Shown: piece by piece, positions 52,052 to 60,609 of the stretch
How positions within the stretch are numbered: position 1 is the first letter of the stretch
How the letters are laid out: the number at the start of each line of letters is the position of its first letter
From: Streptomyces sp. NBC_01241
GTDB lineage: Bacteria > Actinomycetota > Actinomycetes > Streptomycetales > Streptomycetaceae
NCBI RefSeq assembly: GCF_041435435.1
Contig: NZ_CP108494.1
Location: forward strand, 7,350,501 to 7,414,500
Reading direction: 5' to 3'
Length of the DNA stretch: 64,000 nt
Program-made: the position numbers and the translations under genes
The notes under the pieces: generated by a model
The model's database searches: none
What the model was told of the DNA's origin: nothing
Seen by the model: the letters and a program-made list of their open reading frames with translations, nothing else

Positions 52052-52942
52052 TTACGTCCCGTCGCCGCTCCGGAGCAGCGTCATCAGTTCCCGCGCGCCC
52101 GGGCTCATGGCCCGGGCCGCCGGGAGCACCACGACACTCTCGTAGAACGGCGGCCGGGGCCCTTCGAGCTCCACCGTCACCAGCCCGCGGGCCTCGGGTT
52201 TGCGCGAGAAGTGGTGCGGCACCAGCGCGATCCCCAGTCCCTCGTGCACCAGCTCCAGCAGACTGTGCACGTCATTGACCTCCAGCCCTACCGTGCGCCG
52301 CACCCGCGCCGCGGCGAACGCCGCGTCCGCCGCTCGGCGCGGACCCCAGTCCGGATGGAAGTCGATGAAGGACTCACAGGGCAGCTCACCCCACGCGACA
52401 CCGCGCGCCGCCGTGAACCGGTGGCCGGGGGCGCAGAGGACGACCATCGGCTCACGCGCCAGCGGGAGGAGTTCGCCGCGCCACTCGACCGGACTGACGG
52501 TCGCGGCGAAGGCGACATCGAGCCGCCCGCCGGCCACCCCGTCCACCAGACTGGTGGTGCCCTCCTGACGGAGCCGGATCTCCATGAGCGGATGCTTGCG
52601 GTGAAAGGCCGCCAGCAGACGCGGGAGGCGCAACCCGGCCACGCACTGCTCGACGCCCACCGACAGCATGCCCCGCAGCAGCCCCCGTACCGCGTCGACG
52701 GCGTCCCGCGCCGCCCGCGCCCCCGCCAGCGTGCGCTCGGCCTCGACCAGCAGGGCGCGGCCCGCCTCGGTCAGCCGCACGCTGCGTGTGGTGCGGCTGA
52801 AGAGCGGGGTCCGGAGCTCCTGCTCCAGGGCCCGGACGGAGGCGGACAGACCGGACTGCGACACGGCGAGGCGCTCGGCGGCGCGGGTGAAGTGCTGTTC
52901 CTCCGCGACGGCTACGAAGTGTTCCAGCTGACGCAATTCCAT
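52052..52942 (-). CDS. LysR family transcriptional regulator
   Basis: 296 residues. N-terminal winged HTH: MELRQLEHFVAVAEEQHFTR, then AAERLAVSQSGLSASVRALE. The C-terminal effector domain includes RLDVAFAATVSP and GLGIALVPHHF. It is divergent from the aldo/keto reductase with 114 bases between starts, the classical LysR arrangement, so that gene is the likely target. Confidence 0.93.
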   Translation of the reverse strand: MELRQLEHFVAVAEEQHFTRAAERLAVSQSGLSASVRALEQELRTPLFSRTTRSVRLTEAGRALLVEAERTLAGARAARDAVDAVRGLLRGMLSVGVEQCVAGLRLPRLLAAFHRKHPLMEIRLRQEGTTSLVDGVAGGRLDVAFAATVSPVEWRGELLPLAREPMVVLCAPGHRFTAARGVAWGELPCESFIDFHPDWGPRRAADAAFAAARVRRTVGLEVNDVHSLLELVHEGLGIALVPHHFSRKPEARGLVTVELEGPRPPFYESVVVLPAARAMSPGARELMTLLRSGDGT

Positions 52943-53056
52943 GATTGAGCAATGTAGTCGCTGAATCCCAGCAAAATCTCCTGTTGGACTGCTGGATCGT
53001 GGTCGGCGAACCTGGACTCCGCGTACCGCAGCCGCCCCCTCTTCCGTGGAGCCCGT

Positions 53057-54058
<1,002 letters not shown>

Positions 54059-54135
54059 GCGACCCGGCGCGCCCCTGCCGCCGGGCGCGACGAAATCATC
54101 GAGCGCATGGCCGTCGTGGTGGGCATGATGACTCG

Positions 54136-54642
54136 ATGCAGGACGACAAGAGAACGTACCCTTCGCAGTCGGGCGACGAACGTACGTCGCTGAGCGGCTT
54201 CCTCCAGTTCCAGCGCGAGACCCTGGCCATGAAGTGTGCCGGGCTCACGCCCGAGCAGTTGAGGCGGCCGGCCGTTCCCACTTCGGACCTGACCCTGCTC
54301 GGGCTGGTCCGTCATCTCGCCGAGGTGGAGCGTTCGTGGTTCCGTCGCGTGCTGAAGGATGAGGTGGCGCCGCCGCACTGGCCCGGGCCGAACGCGGGCG
54401 AGTTCGCCGAGTTCGAGGTGGAAACCGCCGACCCCGATGAGGCGTTCAGGATCTGGCACGAGGAGTGCGCGCGCTCGCGGGCGACCGTGGAGACCGCAGA
54501 GTCCCTTGAGATCCGCGGGAGTTACGGCGACGAGGTGTTCTCGCTGCGGTACATCCTCACTCACATGATCGAGGAGTACGCACGGCACAACGGCCACGCG
54601 GACCTGCTCAGGGAGAGCATCGACGGCGTCACCGGGGAGTGA
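54136..54642 (+). CDS. DinB family protein (copy 1)
   Basis: 168 residues: GFLQFQRETLAMKCAGLTPE, LTLLGLVRHLAEVERSWFRR and the C-terminal HMIEEYARHNGHADLLRESI. The three metal-binding His residues of DinB/DUF664 four-helix proteins are in place. They are putative metal-dependent, thiol-linked enzymes. A second copy lies 200 bases downstream with a hydrolase fragment between. Confidence 0.88.
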   Translation: MQDDKRTYPSQSGDERTSLSGFLQFQRETLAMKCAGLTPEQLRRPAVPTSDLTLLGLVRHLAEVERSWFRRVLKDEVAPPHWPGPNAGEFAEFEVETADPDEAFRIWHEECARSRATVETAESLEIRGSYGDEVFSLRYILTHMIEEYARHNGHADLLRESIDGVTGE

Positions 54643-54848
54643 ACACCCCCGGCTCCAGGGGGTTACGGGTGGTCGGGGCTTCGAGCATCTCGGGCGGCGG
54701 CGGATACGCCCTGGCCGCGGCGCACGCCCGCCCCGGGTGGGTGTCGAAACTGATCCTGGCGGCCGTCGCCGTACCCGGTGCGCCGAAGGAGACTTACGCG
54801 CGTGGGATCCCGGTCGTGAAGTGGATGGACGGGATCGCCCGGTGCGAG
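54643..54848 (+). pseudogene. Alpha/beta hydrolase fragment
   Basis: In the frame starting near 54658 the sequence reads VVGASSISGGGGYALAAAHA, then SKLILAAVAVPGAPKETYARGI and KWMDGIAR. It resembles the nucleophile-elbow region of an alpha/beta hydrolase (compare GxSGGGPYALA). About 65 residues remain, without start, catalytic Asp or His. It lies between the two DinB genes, as expected if duplication or deletion joined them. Confidence 0.65.
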
Positions 54849-54849
54849 G

Positions 54850-55416
54850 ATGGCCACCATGACCTGGACGGCGCCCAGCATCGAACGTACGACATCCGAC
54901 GGCGACCAGCTGAACGTTCCGGGCACCGCGGACGAGCGCGTCATGCTGGAGGGCTGGCTCCACTGGCACCAGGAGACGCTGCTCACCAAGTGCGCCGGAC
55001 TCGACCCGGCGCAACTGGCCCGTACCACCGCCGAACCGTCGAACCTCACACTCCTCGGCCTGGTGCGGCACATGGCGGAGATCGAACGCTGGTGGTTCCG
55101 GCGGAGCTTCGCCGGTGAGCCGATCGGTGACGTCTTCGCCGGTCCCCAGGACGGGGACGAAGGCATTGAGGGCGTCGACGCCGCGTACGCGGAACGGGAC
55201 TTCGCCGCGTACCGCGCCGAGGTCGAGGCGTGCGAGGCCGCGGTCGCGGGGCGCGATCTCGACGAGACGTTCCGGTCGAAGACCCGCGGCCGGCTCGTCA
55301 GCCTTCGCTGGGTGTACCTGGTGATGATCCAGGAGTACGCCCGCCACAACGGCCATGCGGATCTGCTGCGCGAGCGGACCGACGGCGCCACGGGCGACTA
55401 CCCCGGACAGGACTGA
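54850..55416 (+). CDS. DinB family protein (copy 2)
   Basis: 188 residues, clearly homologous to copy 1: LEGWLHWHQETLLTKCAGLD, LTLLGLVRHMAEIERWWFRR and MIQEYARHNGHADLLRERTD. It has a longer N-terminus and an inserted acidic loop (GPQDGDEGIEGVDAAY). The pair probably arose by tandem duplication. Function as for copy 1. Confidence 0.88.
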   Translation: MATMTWTAPSIERTTSDGDQLNVPGTADERVMLEGWLHWHQETLLTKCAGLDPAQLARTTAEPSNLTLLGLVRHMAEIERWWFRRSFAGEPIGDVFAGPQDGDEGIEGVDAAYAERDFAAYRAEVEACEAAVAGRDLDETFRSKTRGRLVSLRWVYLVMIQEYARHNGHADLLRERTDGATGDYPGQD

Positions 55417-55485
55417 GCACGGTTCCGCACTCCGTGGGCGAGGAGTACGTCCGTACCTCGTGGACGAGGAGTACGGAACCGGCTC

Positions 55486-55881
55486 TCAGTCGTCGGTCCC
55501 GGACGGATACACCGCCGCGTGGACGGACTGGAAGAGGGCGGTGACCTCCTGGCCGCTGAGGCCCTGGGGCCGCGCCTCGTCCAGCCACGCGGCGAGCGAG
55601 GTGCGCAACGGGGCGTCGGGGCCCTCCTGGGCCGGGGCGAGGGAGCGGGTGATGAAGGTGCCCGCTCCCTGCCGTACCTCGGCGAGGCCCACGCGCTCCA
55701 GCTCGCGGTACGCCTTGAGGGTCGTGTTCGGGTTGACCTTGGTCTCCGCCGCGACCTGCGCTGCCGTGGGCAGCCGGTCGCCCTCCTCCAGGGCGCCCAT
55801 CCGCAGCGCCTGTTCGACCTGTCGCACGATCTGGAGGTACGTTGCCACTCCGCTGCGTCTGTCGATGCGGAATACGACCAC
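55486..55881 (-). CDS. GntR family regulator, YtrA type
   Basis: 131 residues: VATYLQIVRQVEQALRMGAL followed by EEGDRLPTAAQVAAETKVNP and TTLKAYRELERVGLAEVRQG, a winged HTH with only a short C-terminal tail as in YtrA regulators. I use the GTG at 55881, seven to eight bases after GGGAGG; another GTG three codons upstream overlaps that ribosome site. YtrA regulators usually control an ABC transporter encoded beside them; here the adjacent transporter gene is decayed. Confidence 0.88.
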   Translation of the reverse strand: MVVFRIDRRSGVATYLQIVRQVEQALRMGALEEGDRLPTAAQVAAETKVNPNTTLKAYRELERVGLAEVRQGAGTFITRSLAPAQEGPDAPLRTSLAAWLDEARPQGLSGQEVTALFQSVHAAVYPSGTDD

Positions 55882-55934
55882 CGTCTTCACCTCCCGTTGG
55901 ACTGCCGAAACAATATGCACCTGCGGTGCGGGTC

Positions 55935-56345
55935 CTAGAGGGGCCTCCGGGAGACCCGCCACACTGTGAACGCGGTGAGTACGGCGGTGGCCGCGAGCAG
56001 GATGCCCGCCCCGGTCCACTGCATGGCCGGCATCTGGTCGTAACCGAGTTACTCGACGACGTTGTTGACGATGCCGTGCTCCTTGTTGCAGGCGTCCGAG
56101 GCCGCCTCGGTGGTCTTGGCGCACAGGCCCCAGCCGTAGAGATGGCCGTCGGCCGAGCCGATCCAGCGGTCCACCTCGTGCGACACGCTCAGCCGTGCGG
56201 GCAGGTCGGCGGCGAGCGGGTAGGTGACGAGGCGCGAGGGCGCAGTTCGTGCAGCGAACGCGACGAGCAGCACGTCGCCGATCCGGAAGAGCTTGCCGAC
56301 GCGCCCGATCACCGCGCTGGCGTGCGCAGTTGGCATGAGAGGTGC
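55935..56345 (-). pseudogene. ABC transporter permease remnant with in-frame stop
   Basis: The minus strand reads RLVTYPLAADLPARLSVSHE, then GWGLCAKTTEAASDACNKEH and GIVNNVVE, an in-frame TAA near 56051, then LGYDQMPAMQWTGAGILLAA and a last membrane helix ending VWRVSRRPL. The two halves read as one C-terminal domain of a Streptomyces ABC-2-like permease, in which the stop probably replaced Tyr. The N-terminal helices are absent and the upstream sequence becomes carbamate-kinase-like. Its neighbour is the YtrA-type regulator. Confidence 0.75.
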
Positions 56346-56575
56346 TGTGCAGCGGACAAGCCTCGGTGATGCCGTAGTCGAGCAGGACGTGGGAGTGTCG
56401 GTGAGGATCAGCGGCATGTCGTCCCTGACCGTTTCGGCGAGCAGGGCGGCAGTGAGGTCCCGGTCCACCACGGCTTCGACTCCGGTGAGCCGGCCGGTGG
56501 TGTGTTCCCCGACCGGGGGATGACGACATGACCTGCTTCCAGACGCTCCCGGAGATGGTTACCGCTCGCCGGCTT
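56346..56575 (-). pseudogene. Carbamate kinase remnant, frameshifted
   Basis: Three minus-strand frames contribute to one carbamate-kinase-like line: ERLEAGHVVIP, then VGEHTTGRLTGVEAVVDRDL followed by TAALLAETVRDDMPLILTDT, then VLLDYGITEACPLHSTS. These correspond to the ArcC segments AGHVVI, GVEAVVDKDL, LILTDV and the end of the kinase core. At least two frameshifts and both truncations make it non-functional. It abuts the permease remnant directly. Confidence 0.7.
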
Positions 56576-56589
56576 CACCACCTGGGAGG

Positions 56590-57543
56590 TCAGGGGGACG
56601 TCACGTTGTCGGTGTAGTCCACGTTCGCCTTGCGGTAGGCGACGACCTGGGCGTGCACCTGCTGAGGGGTCAGGATGGTGTCCTTCGCGAAGTACGCGTA
56701 GTCGACCTGCTCGTGGTAGGTACGCGGCGTGCTGTTGGCCAGGAGGCCGCCAGGGATGAACCACTGGTTGAAGTCGATCGCCATCGGGGTGCGCGGGTAG
56801 TACTTCCCGCTGTGGTCGGCGAACAGCGCGCCGTCGATGTAGTACTTCACATGCCCGTCGCCGACCTGGATCACCAGGTCGTGCCAGCCGTCGTAGCTCT
56901 GGGCGAGTTCGGTGTGTGTGTTGACGGCGACCCAGGGCGACAGCTGGTAGGTGTACCAAGAGGTCGTGTACATGGTGCTCCCCGGAGAGCCCCAGCCGCC
57001 GTTGGGCAAGTACTCGTAGTCCAATTCGCTGTACTTCGGGTCCATGGGGGAAGCGAGCGGGGAGAGGGTGAAGAAGGCCTGCACCACCTTGTCGCCGTCC
57101 GGGCCATCCTTGATGGGCGCGTCGCTGAAGCGGACCCGTGCGGCGTAGGTGCCGGAGAAGAACTTTTGCTGCTGACTCAGCTGCGCCTGAGTGGTGCCGG
57201 CCGGGGTGCCGTTGGTGCTGGAACTGAGCTGGAGCAGGTGGCGGCTGCCGTAGGTGGGGAAGGTCACCCCGCTCGCCGACCATGTCGCGCCCGGGTCGCC
57301 GGGGCGGGCTGTGCCGGTCTTGATGCTCCAGCCACGCTCTGCCAGGCGGGGGTCGGTCGAGCCGGTGTAGGAGAAGTCCTCGAAGAATGCCTGCTCCGGC
57401 GTGGGGCCGGCGCTGATGCCGTGCTGCGTCTCGACGCTGTCCTCGGCTGCGGATGCCGGCGGCGTGGTGAGAAGGCTGGTGAACAGGCCGGCGCCAGCGG
57501 CGAGGACGGCTGCGATGTGCAGGCGGGAGGGGCGGTGCGACAT
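56590..57543 (-). CDS. Secreted glycoside hydrolase family 16 enzyme
   Basis: 317 residues. Signal peptide of about 32 residues ending PPASAAE. The GH16 catalytic signature ExDxxE-like block is SELDYEYLPNGGW near residue 168, preceded by YAARVRFSDAPIKDGPDGDK. Jelly-roll strands follow, with WHDLVIQVGDGHVKYYIDGA typical of the fold. It hydrolyses a beta-glucan or galactan outside the cell; the substrate is not deducible. GGAGG precedes the ATG. A sulfatase remnant, a ROK regulator and a DUF4838-like protein nearby suggest a carbohydrate-use locus. Confidence 0.85.
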   Translation of the reverse strand: MSHRPSRLHIAAVLAAGAGLFTSLLTTPPASAAEDSVETQHGISAGPTPEQAFFEDFSYTGSTDPRLAERGWSIKTGTARPGDPGATWSASGVTFPTYGSRHLLQLSSSTNGTPAGTTQAQLSQQQKFFSGTYAARVRFSDAPIKDGPDGDKVVQAFFTLSPLASPMDPKYSELDYEYLPNGGWGSPGSTMYTTSWYTYQLSPWVAVNTHTELAQSYDGWHDLVIQVGDGHVKYYIDGALFADHSGKYYPRTPMAIDFNQWFIPGGLLANSTPRTYHEQVDYAYFAKDTILTPQQVHAQVVAYRKANVDYTDNVTSP

Positions 57544-57956
57544 GGAGTTCCTCCTGTTGTGATGTGGAGACGGTGCGACAGGTGGTGCTACCGCGACTTG
57601 AGGTGCCGCGGGGTCGGTCCGGCCGGTCGGCGGGCGTCGGCGGCAGGTACTCGGCTGGGAACCGACGAAGGCCCGCTTGCCAAGTCCATGGGTGGCACGG
57701 TGGGGACGTTCGGGTGCCGAGGCCTTGGACTCTCCTCGTCGGCGGGGGTCCACCCGGGTGGACCGGATCTGGCTGTCGTCTTTCGGCGCTCTGCGGCACC
57801 GAGAGACGGAATCGGGCGACTCGGCGAAAGGGATCTGGGCGTATGCGGTCAGCCGGAGTAGGCGCACCGGAATCCGATGTGACCGGCGGAGCTGTCGGGG
57901 GCGCCGACTTCATCAAGGACACCGGGTACGTCACGGAGGCCGAGCGCTTCGAGTGC
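57544..57956. other. Gene-free interval
   Basis: About 410 bases between the GH16 start and the sulfatase remnant. No open frame has family features. It presumably contains the GH16 promoter and the lost 3' part of the sulfatase gene's neighbourhood. Confidence 0.35.
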
Positions 57957-58790
57957 TCACCACCGTGCTGCGGCAGGCGGACGACTGGACCAGCGCCCAT
58001 CCGGAGGAATCGGACACGGAGTAGTGGCGCTGCACGTCGGGCTTACCGGCAAAGGTTTCGGACATGGAGGCCGGCAGCGGTACCGATGCCGGGTCGTACA
58101 TGTCGTAGTACTCGTCCGGGATGAGGTAGGGCAGGTGAGGACCGGAACCCGTGGCAGGACAGCATGAACGGCTTGGCGTCGGTGTGCCAGGCGTCGGCGT
58201 AGCGGTCCAGCAACTCGAGGGTCTTGTCGGTGAGGTAGGCCTCGACGGTGGCCTCGGGCGGCTGCTGGAGGCGGCCGACGATCAGGTGACCGCGGCCGGT
58301 GCCGTTCGTCGCCGAGCCGAATACCGCGTCCTTGACTGCGAAGCGGGGGGTAGCCCTTGGTATCCAGCCACGCCTCGTAGGAGGGATGGTGGACGGGGTT
58401 GAGGGCCCCGGGAAGGTGTTCGCCGTCCATCGCGTAGTACTCGGGACCGCGGGCGCGGCCGATGTGCCACTTGCCCACGTGGCCCATGTTGCAGCCGCCC
58501 GCCAGCAGCGGCTGGGAGAGCACCGGCGATCCGTCCTCGACTGCGTCGCGTCCGCCGCCGTTGCGTTCGGGATTCACCAGCAGGCCTTGGCGGAAGGGGT
58601 GTTGTCCGGTGAACAGTGAGGCGCGGGCCTGGGTGCAGATGGCGGTAGGGGTGTAGAAGCTGTCGAACCGCGTGGCCTCGGCTGCAAGGGAGTCGAGCGC
58701 GGGAGTGCTGATGGTGGCGTTGCCGTCGCAGCCCAAGGTGTCGACCCGGTGCTGGTCGGTCATCAGGAACAGGAGGTTTCGGGGTAACAC
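57957..58790 (-). pseudogene. Sulfatase gene, frameshifted and 3'-truncated
   Basis: It starts normally (MLPRNLLFLMTDQHRVDTLG) and keeps the formylglycine motif as CTQARASLFTGQ with the metal-binding HVGKWHIGR further on. A one-base shift in the run of six G at 58345-58350 moves the frame to FAVKDAVFGSATNGTGRGHL. A second shift near 58.14 kb moves it to LPYLIPDEYYDMYDPASVPL and QRHYS. Family similarity then stops at about 58.0 kb, whereas sulfatases usually run to 450-500 residues. The first shift could be a sequencing artefact; the truncation could not. Confidence 0.8.
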
Positions 58791-58970
58791 AGGCAGACGG
58801 ACCTTCCGATCGGCCCCTGGGGGAGGAGCGAGTGGGACAGTGCGTCAGGCTGGGCCGTAGGAGGAGGTGGTGGAGAGTTCTCGGCAGCCACTTTTTTCCT
58901 GGATCGGATCATATTTAGGGGAGGTCTGGTCCACAAGGGGTCGGCGACCCTGTAATCGCCGACCGTCCCC

Positions 58971-60113
58971 TCACGCCCTTGTCGGCTCCTCCCGAAGCAG
59001 TAGCGCCACCGCCCCGAGAGCCGCCGCGTTGACTCCCAGATCCGCCTGCACAACATCCACCCGTCCCGCCGCACGCGGCAGGGCCAGCCGGCCGATCGCC
59101 TGGCGGATCGGGTCCAGAACCAGTGACCCCAGCTGCGCCAACTCCCCTCCCACCACGATCCGTGAGGGGTCCAGCTGCGCCGCAGTCCCGGCCACTACCC
59201 GGCCCAGCCGGTCGGCAGCGGTGGAGACCACCCGGGTCGCCGTCGGGGAAAGGTTGCGCACGGCGGCGACCAGGGCGTCCAGGTCGGCAAGGGCAAGACC
59301 CTGGCGGGCGCAATGCTCCAGCAGTACCGCGCCCCCGGCGACTCCTTCAAGGCAGCCCCGGCCACCGCAGTGGCAGGGCTTCCCACCTGGATCAACGCTC
59401 ACATGGCCGATCTCACCGGCACACCCGTGCGCCCCGGCCACGGCTCGACCGCCGACCACCAAACCGCCGCCGATTCCCGTGGACCAGCGCACATACACAA
59501 GATCCTCCACCGAGCGTCCCGCGCCCCAGGTTGCCTCGGCCAGGGCTGCGGCGCGGGAGTTGTTGCCCAGCACCACCGGCACACCGAACTCCTCGGCGAT
59601 GCGCGTCCGCAGCGCTTCGATCTCCTTGGGCTTCCACTCGACGCCGGCGATTCCGACGAGGCCCGCGCCGATCGCGGTCAGCGTCGACGGGACGACCGCC
59701 GCCTCACCGGCGGCCCGCCGTAGCAGATCTGCCGCCGCCGGGGCCACTACGTCGCCGCGCACCGGGGAAGGCACGTCGTGCACGCCGCTGGCCACCACCT
59801 CGTACGAGGTGTTGACGATGACCAGGCGCATCCGGCTGCGGCCGATGTCGAACCCCGCGTACAGGCTGGCGGAAGGATTGAGCACGACCCGGGTCGCCGG
59901 CCGACCGCGGCCGCGCCCTGCGGTGTCGTCGGCGCTCTGCTCGACCAGGACACCACGTTCGAGCAGTCCGGCGACGATGCTGAACAGCGTGGTCTTGGGC
60001 AGGCCGGTGCGCCGGCTCAGCTCGGCGCGGCTGAGCGCCCCTGATCGGCGCAGCTCTGCGAGAACGAGATCGTCGTAGGCCGACCTGTTGCGGCGGGCAG
60101 GAGTAGCAGTCAC
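58971..60113 (-). CDS. ROK family transcriptional repressor
   Basis: 380 residues. N-terminal winged HTH (ELSRRTGLPKTTLFSIVAGL) at about 30-65. The ROK sugar-kinase fold follows: LYAGFDIGRSRMRLVIVNTS, VVLGNNSRAAALAEATWGAG, STGIGGGLVVGG and the zinc motif GHVSVDPGGKPCHCGGRGCL. It likely senses a sugar or sugar phosphate and represses carbohydrate genes; GH16 and the divergent DUF4838-like gene are candidates. Confidence 0.93.
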   Translation of the reverse strand: MTATPARRNRSAYDDLVLAELRRSGALSRAELSRRTGLPKTTLFSIVAGLLERGVLVEQSADDTAGRGRGRPATRVVLNPSASLYAGFDIGRSRMRLVIVNTSYEVVASGVHDVPSPVRGDVVAPAAADLLRRAAGEAAVVPSTLTAIGAGLVGIAGVEWKPKEIEALRTRIAEEFGVPVVLGNNSRAAALAEATWGAGRSVEDLVYVRWSTGIGGGLVVGGRAVAGAHGCAGEIGHVSVDPGGKPCHCGGRGCLEGVAGGAVLLEHCARQGLALADLDALVAAVRNLSPTATRVVSTAADRLGRVVAGTAAQLDPSRIVVGGELAQLGSLVLDPIRQAIGRLALPRAAGRVDVVQADLGVNAAALGAVALLLREEPTRA

Positions 60114-60609
60114 CGCAGCATGATGCGCCCTTGCTTGTTATTCGGGCAAAGTCTGGAAGAAATACCCGGTGTCGTAGTCGGGGCCTCCCGGCGCAGCGGG
60201 TCGGGCTTGCGTGGTGGCGGACGGACCCTGGGTGATCACACTCCGTCCGTTCTGACCAACACCCACGTGGCACCTTTGATACACGGGTCATCATGGGTCT
60301 GGGGGCTGGGGGGCGACGGCCGGGCACAGAGGTCGCGGCTGGAGAGAGGACCGGCTGCAACCGTCCGGGACGGGATTCCGGTGCAGACCTCTTGCCGTCC
60401 TTGCCTCGCACTCAATACGATCCGTTTTCGGAATAATTCCTGAGCCTGTTCCGTCACTGTCTCGCCACACACCGCAGTACCCCGCACCACCCGATGCTCG
60501 AACGAGCCTCCGCTGCGGACGGTGAACACCGCACATCACCCGCACAAGGCGCAGGCCAGCGCTATGCCCCCACATCCATGACACCCGATGCCTGACACCA
60601 GGAGGCGCC
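60114..60609. other. Divergent regulatory region between ROK and DUF4838 genes
   Basis: About 500 bases with no recognisable gene. AT-rich patches lie at 60130-60165 and 60415-60440; the latter contains the perfect palindrome GGAATAATTCC at 60430-60440, a candidate operator. The region should hold both promoters. Confidence 0.4.
60430..60440. promoter_or_regulatory. AT-rich palindrome, candidate operator
   Basis: GGAATAATTCC, a perfect 11-base palindrome in GC-rich surroundings, about 170 bases upstream of the DUF4838-like start. Whether the ROK repressor binds it is a guess. Confidence 0.3.
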
